Shown: positions 46,066 through 49,243 of the stretch, in pieces
Layout: each line of letters opens with the position of its first letter
Numbering within the stretch: position 1 is the stretch's first letter
NCBI GenBank assembly: GCA_934487205.1
Contig: CAKSRS010000009.1
Span: 1-49,243, forward strand
DNA length: 49,243 bases
Source: an uncultured Clostridia bacterium
GTDB lineage: Bacteria; Bacillota; Clostridia; UBA1381
Direction of reading: 5' to 3'
Position numbers and translations under genes: made by a program
Notes under the pieces: model-generated
What the model was told of the DNA's origin: nothing
The model's input: only the letters and a program-made list of their open reading frames with translations
Database searches by the model: none

Positions 46066-46228
46066 ATGAAAACAATAAACCAAATCATTATACACCAATT
46101 CAAATGAAAATTCCAGTAGATTTAGAAAAAAATTATTGAAATTTCTGATCCAATCTACACATTTAACGAAATTATGGAGCAAATAGATCTATACAAATAT
46201 TTTGCTGAGAAAGGAGGAAAAACAGGTC
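46066..46228 (+). pseudogene. IS1182-family transposase, N-terminal fragment, frameshifted
   Basis: Joining frames gives MKTINQ, then YTPIQMKIPVDLEKN, then EISDPIYTFNEIMEQIDLY and KYFAEKGGKTG. This matches the conserved N-terminus of IS1182-type transposases ('QMkLPvDLEK.I...DpvyTF.EVme.iDL.KYf'). In-frame stops and at least two frameshifts break it. Everything beyond the first 55 or so residues is missing, so it cannot be active. Confidence 0.7.
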
Positions 46229-46462
46229 TACATATATCTCACTGTTCTCAATGACATTTTCAATGAGATACTTGCACATAACTTTCATCGCCTTTTTCGC
46301 CTGTTCAAAATGATTTTGATAAATGCCTGCCGCAACAGTTCCGTTTTTGATAAAATCATTTAATTCATTATACACATTAATATAGTTGAAAACAAAATCC
46401 CTTAATTTTCTACAATTTTCACACAAAAAAATGTATGACTTCAAATCATTAAAATCATACAT
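46172..46462 (-). CDS. Small hypothetical protein, 3' end probably truncated by the IS remnant
   Basis: This 96-residue ORF starts MYDFNDLKSYIFLCENCRKL and is Leu/Lys/Asn-rich and probably helical. I recognise no family. There is no clear ribosome site before the ATG, and the sequence is AT-rich. Its last 20 or so codons are read from the reverse strand of the transposase fragment (46172-46228), so the natural C-terminus was probably lost when the IS sequence joined here. It could also be a chance ORF. Confidence 0.3.
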   Translation of the reverse strand: MYDFNDLKSYIFLCENCRKLRDFVFNYINVYNELNDFIKNGTVAAGIYQNHFEQAKKAMKVMCKYLIENVIENSEIYVDLFFLLSQQNICIDLFAP

Positions 46463-46508
46463 TTTTGTACATATAATATTTGATTATTCTATGTGTTTTT
46501 TTAAATAT

Positions 46509-47680
46509 CTATAAGCATCCATACACTACATTTCTAAGACGCGGCTGATAGTAATCCTCCTGAGGATTTAACATATGATGCGAATAGAAATATGCCAGCT
46601 TACAGCCCGGGTCGACGAGCAGCGTCGCACCTGCCGCACCGCCCCAGCCAAATTCACCGATATTTCCCGTCGTACCGCTTTCTGCTTTGTTAATCAGTGT
46701 GCGTACGCCCAGTCCGTAGCCATATCCCTTTAATTGTGACCAATTAAAATACTTCATTTGTTTTTCGTTCAACTGATTTGTTCTCATCAATTCGATTGTT
46801 CCGGCAGATAAAATTTTCTCGCCGTTTGGTGCAACTCCGCCGTTTGCAAGCGTGCTGCCGAACAGCGCATAATCCGGCACGGATACAACAATCCCGGCAC
46901 CGCCGCTGTCATAATTTTCCCTAATACGTGTTCAGCCTCTTTGCCGACATTTACCCACTTTCCTGCCATATTTCCGGTTTTAATCTGACACTCAACTATA
47001 TCTCTGCTATCCCCTGTTTCATAGTTATACTGCTGTGCCATAGCAGATTTTACAGCGTCATTTCGGTGATAGAATACATTCTTTATGCCTATAGGCTCAA
47101 AAATATGCTTTTTCACATACGTCTCAAATCTTTCGCCGGAAATCACCTCAACCACAGCCGCAAGCACATCATGACACAGGCTGTAATTCCATTTTTCGCC
47201 CGGCTCAAAAGCGAGCGGATCACGTGCTATACATTTTGCAACTTGCATGGTATCCATTTTTCCGTTCGTTATACTTTCGGCCTCTTTTATCCCATTAGTA
47301 TTTACATTGTATGTAAGCCCTGCCGTCATCGTAAATAAATGCCGCAACGTGATAGGATTTTTCGCCTTCACAATGTTACCATCTTTATCCTTGACGTACA
47401 TATCGCGAAATTCCGGAATATACTCATAAAGCGGATCATCAAGCAAAAATATGCCCTTTTCATAAAGCTGCAAAGCAGCTGTTACCGTTGCAACCTTTGA
47501 ACAGGAATAGATATTCAAAAGTTCATTTCCCGTCATAGGTATTTTATTTTCAACATCAGAATATCCGGAGCTGTAATCAAATACACGTCTGTTATCTATA
47601 TATATCGTAATGCTGTTCCCTGGTATCCGCCATGAAGTTAATCGGTCCATAAAATTTTTGATTTTTATAAAATTGTCCAT
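46509..47680 (-). pseudogene. Serine hydrolase (beta-lactamase/class C fold) gene with a one-base frameshift
   Basis: The first frame (47680 to about 46920) starts MDNFIKIKNF, with GAGGATTATT upstream. It carries YSCSKVATV with Ser59 and Lys62 (SxxK), ITLRHLFTMTAGLTY and WNYSLCHDVLAAVVEVISGE. The next frame, from about 46918 to 46509, continues YDSGGAGIVVSVPDYALFG and ends with GEFGWGGAAGATLLVDP, the usual third-block region. Together they make a normal-length protein of about 390 residues. The break lies in the GGGAAAA run near 46915-46921, where one base appears to be missing. There is no signal peptide. Such enzymes hydrolyse esters or amides, and the gene follows the oxidoreductase by 66 bp. 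Either a recent mutation or a sequencing error could explain the shift. Confidence 0.75.
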
Positions 47681-47746
47681 AATAATCCTCATTTTGACTT
47701 AATTTCCATAAAAAATTGTTTGAGCCGTCTCAAGCACCTTCCCAAC

Positions 47747-49036
47747 CTACATTTGGGTCAGTTCTTTTTTAAATTCCTCCATATCAAGCATTGCACCTCC
47801 GCGTAATCTTGACTCCTCTGCCACAAAAACCATAAGATGATTGTCACATGAGACGCCGATTTCTGAAATTGCATTACCCTTATATGTTCCGGTAAGATAA
47901 TCATAAAGAGTAGCTACAATTCCGTTATCACCACCTGCATGACCGCCAGTAACACCATCTTTTCCCTTTACTTGAATTTCCGTGGTCTGCTTTGTTTCAA
48001 AATTATATATTGTTATAGGGGTATCATCTTCAGTTGCCGCCCTAATTTCGCCCTTTGTCCCCATAATATGAATAAACCGTCCGCCCTTATTATATGCATT
48101 CATTGTAAACGTAACAGTTATATCATCTTCAAATAACATATTGACCGTCTGATGATCTACAACATCATTATCGCATTTAAAAACGCATTTCCCGTACTGT
48201 GTAGTGCTTATTGCCTTTTTAACATCTTCGTCAGTCGGATCCACTTTTTTTGTACTTGTAGTTCTAAACCATTTGGCCCAGTCCTCATCCGGGTTATTCA
48301 AATATAGTCTCACCGCATCATATGGGCACCTTTTACTTGCCGGGCAGCCTTCAATACAATATTCCGGACTTCCTTCGGGAGAGTTTTCAGCTCTGAAATA
48401 ATTTAGTGAGCCAAAGGACTGCAATTTTTTGCATCGCTTTCCTATCAGCCATTGTAAAATGTCCATATCATGACATGATTTTTGCAGCAACATAAATGAG
48501 CTTTTCTTGGAATTACCCCAATTTCCTCTGACGAAACTGTGACTGTAATGTTCATTTCCTACACATTCTTCATGATTAACAGAAATTATTTTCCCAATCG
48601 TACCATCGTCTATCAGTTTTTTCAACGCTATAAAAATATCAGAATATCTCAACACATGGCATACAACTATTTTAACATTCTTAAGTTGCGCCGCCTTAGC
48701 GATTCTTTGGCACTCATAAGGTATCGGTGATATTGGTTTTTCTAAAAGAATATCATATCCGAGCTCAATTGCCTTCATAACCGGCTCAAAATGTTGCCTA
48801 TCCATCGTTGCTATAATTACAACATCAGCTATTTTCCCCTTCTCAAATAATGCGTTCCAGCTGTCAAAACACATATCGGACGGCAACTTATGTGTCTTTT
48901 TTATATAATCTCTGCGGCTTGCCACGGGCTCTGCAACAGCTGCAATTTCATATTTTTGCGGCATTTCTCCCATGATGTCGGTATATCCAATCCCTCGGTT
49001 TCCGGCTCCAATCAGCGCTACCTTTAATTTTTTCAT
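47747..49036 (-). CDS. Gfo/Idh/MocA-family NAD(P)-dependent oxidoreductase
   Basis: The start is set at 49036 (MKKLKVALIGAGNRG), with AGGAGACAAAAAAG upstream. The open frame continues 56 codons further but those residues are out of family. That gives 429 residues. An N-terminal Rossmann fold has IGAGNRGIG at 9-17 and the EKPISP motif near 95, with lysine as the usual catalytic residue. The C-terminal alpha/beta domain has HDMDILQWLIGK and a cysteine-rich stretch YCIEGCPASKRCPYDA seen in one branch of the family. These enzymes oxidise or reduce sugars and inositols. Lying next to a probable GH94 phosphorylase it may act on a sugar derivative. Codon use is more AT-rich than in the glycan locus. 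Confidence 0.88.
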   Translation of the reverse strand: MKKLKVALIGAGNRGIGYTDIMGEMPQKYEIAAVAEPVASRRDYIKKTHKLPSDMCFDSWNALFEKGKIADVVIIATMDRQHFEPVMKAIELGYDILLEKPISPIPYECQRIAKAAQLKNVKIVVCHVLRYSDIFIALKKLIDDGTIGKIISVNHEECVGNEHYSHSFVRGNWGNSKKSSFMLLQKSCHDMDILQWLIGKRCKKLQSFGSLNYFRAENSPEGSPEYCIEGCPASKRCPYDAVRLYLNNPDEDWAKWFRTTSTKKVDPTDEDVKKAISTTQYGKCVFKCDNDVVDHQTVNMLFEDDITVTFTMNAYNKGGRFIHIMGTKGEIRAATEDDTPITIYNFETKQTTEIQVKGKDGVTGGHAGGDNGIVATLYDYLTGTYKGNAISEIGVSCDNHLMVFVAEESRLRGGAMLDMEEFKKELTQM

Positions 49037-49133
49037 CTTTTTTGTCTCCTTAATCCTATAAAAATGGGTAAAATCTCTCTTGCAATCAGATTCGCACCCG
49101 CTCTGTTCCGGTGTATCATTTATCCCTTTTTTA

Positions 49134-49243
49134 TCATTTACATTCAATAAACATGCGTTTGTTTTTGGTAATTTCAATTTCGTACTTCTTTCCGCGGAAT
49201 ACACGTGTTACCTTTGCCGGCAGCATCTCCTGCGGCAGGCACG
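49134..49243 (-). CDS. C-terminal end of a probable GH94-type phosphorylase (partial)
   Basis: The minus strand is open from the right edge to a TGA at 49134-49136. The last residues read CLPQEMLPAKVTRVFRGKKY and then EIEITKNKRMFIECK. The pattern 'C.P..w....vtR.fRG..Y.I.i.N' is the usual C-terminus of GH94 cellobiose-phosphorylase-like and cyclic-glucan-type proteins. Only about 36 residues are visible, so the family is a tentative call. It is upstream of the oxidoreductase with a 97-bp gap. Confidence 0.45.
   Translation of the reverse strand, partial: CLPQEMLPAKVTRVFRGKKYEIEITKNKRMFIECK

Larger units (their letters stand above)
45954..46228 (+). mobile_element. Degenerate left-end remnant of an IS1182-family insertion sequence
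   Basis: The stretch starts with GGCTGTTTAAAAAGTGTCAC, the sort of terminal repeat common in this type of element. It then has two strong hairpins, a TATAAT-like box at 46052-46057 and the N-terminal coding part of a transposase (46066-46228). Reading frames must be switched at least twice to read it. It stops abruptly near 46228, where the sequence changes to that of another ORF. The right end and the catalytic DDE part are absent. Confidence 0.6.

Noticed and set aside
49037..49204. N-terminal extension of the oxidoreductase frame
   Set aside because: The extra 56 residues are unlike the family and overlap the reading frame of the upstream phosphorylase end, whereas a good ribosome site precedes the ATG at 49036.
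1..49243. tRNA genes, rRNA genes, riboswitches or a CRISPR array
   Set aside because: No cloverleaf-type sequences, rRNA blocks, riboswitch cores or regularly spaced repeats were noticed by eye; a covariance-model scan would be decisive.

Overview
The window looks like chromosomal DNA of a Gram-positive anaerobe of class Clostridia, probably a fibre-degrading gut or rumen bacterium. The grounds are strong AGGAGG-type ribosome sites, lipoprotein boxes, SLH (S-layer homology) wall-anchoring domains, YesM/YesN two-component and LplB/YtcP-type sugar transport families, sigma-A-like promoters and TTG starts. A Monoglobus- or Oscillospirales-like organism would fit, but that placement is inference.

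About 40 kb (positions 554-40812, all minus strand) is one large carbohydrate-utilisation locus made of four transcription units. (1) 10503->554: eight genes, none with a signal peptide. They are two tandem paralogous (alpha/alpha)6-barrel glycosidases (GH63/GH37-like), a cytoplasmic beta-helix protein, an SGNH esterase, a clan GH-D-like barrel protein, a sialate O-acetylesterase-type esterase, an alpha/beta esterase and a third (alpha/alpha)6-barrel glycosidase. Together they look like an intracellular pathway for acetylated oligosaccharides. (2) 31135->10665: a roughly 20.5-kb operon with two sugar ABC permeases, their solute-binding lipoprotein, a secreted discoidin protein, a secreted beta-helix protein with a discoidin domain inserted, two SLH-anchored proteins, the AraC-type response regulator, its YesM-type histidine kinase and a second secreted beta-helix/discoidin protein. 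(3) 35422->31293: a secreted alpha/beta hydrolase and a secreted protein of four tandem carbohydrate-binding-like modules. (4) 40812->35594: two secreted, distantly paralogous TIM-barrel proteins carrying CBM6/35-like modules.

The most striking regulatory feature is a 26-bp element (two 13-mers starting ACATAAAATTGCG and ACATAAAACATAA, minus strand). It lies exactly 10 bp upstream of the -35 box of units 1, 3 and 4, in the same orientation each time. It is absent from unit 2, which encodes the regulator and has a 24-bp inverted repeat upstream of its promoter instead. The simplest reading is that the YesN-like regulator of unit 2 senses the glycan through the YesM-like kinase and activates units 1, 3 and 4. 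The substrate cannot be read from sequence. Three esterase types and the beta-helix proteins suggest an acetylated plant cell-wall polysaccharide, pectic or hemicellulosic.

To the right (41112-45943, plus strand) is a complete livJHMGF-type amino-acid ABC transporter operon with a textbook promoter. About 10 bp past livF begins a degenerate IS1182-family insertion-sequence remnant (about 45954-46228). It abuts a small unknown ORF, then a frameshifted serine hydrolase (beta-lactamase fold) gene, a Gfo/Idh/MocA oxidoreductase, and the C-terminal end of a probable GH94-type phosphorylase leaving the right edge. This right end is visibly AT-richer. At the left edge lies a 5'-truncated fragment of another beta-helix protein. 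I found no tRNA, rRNA or CRISPR array.
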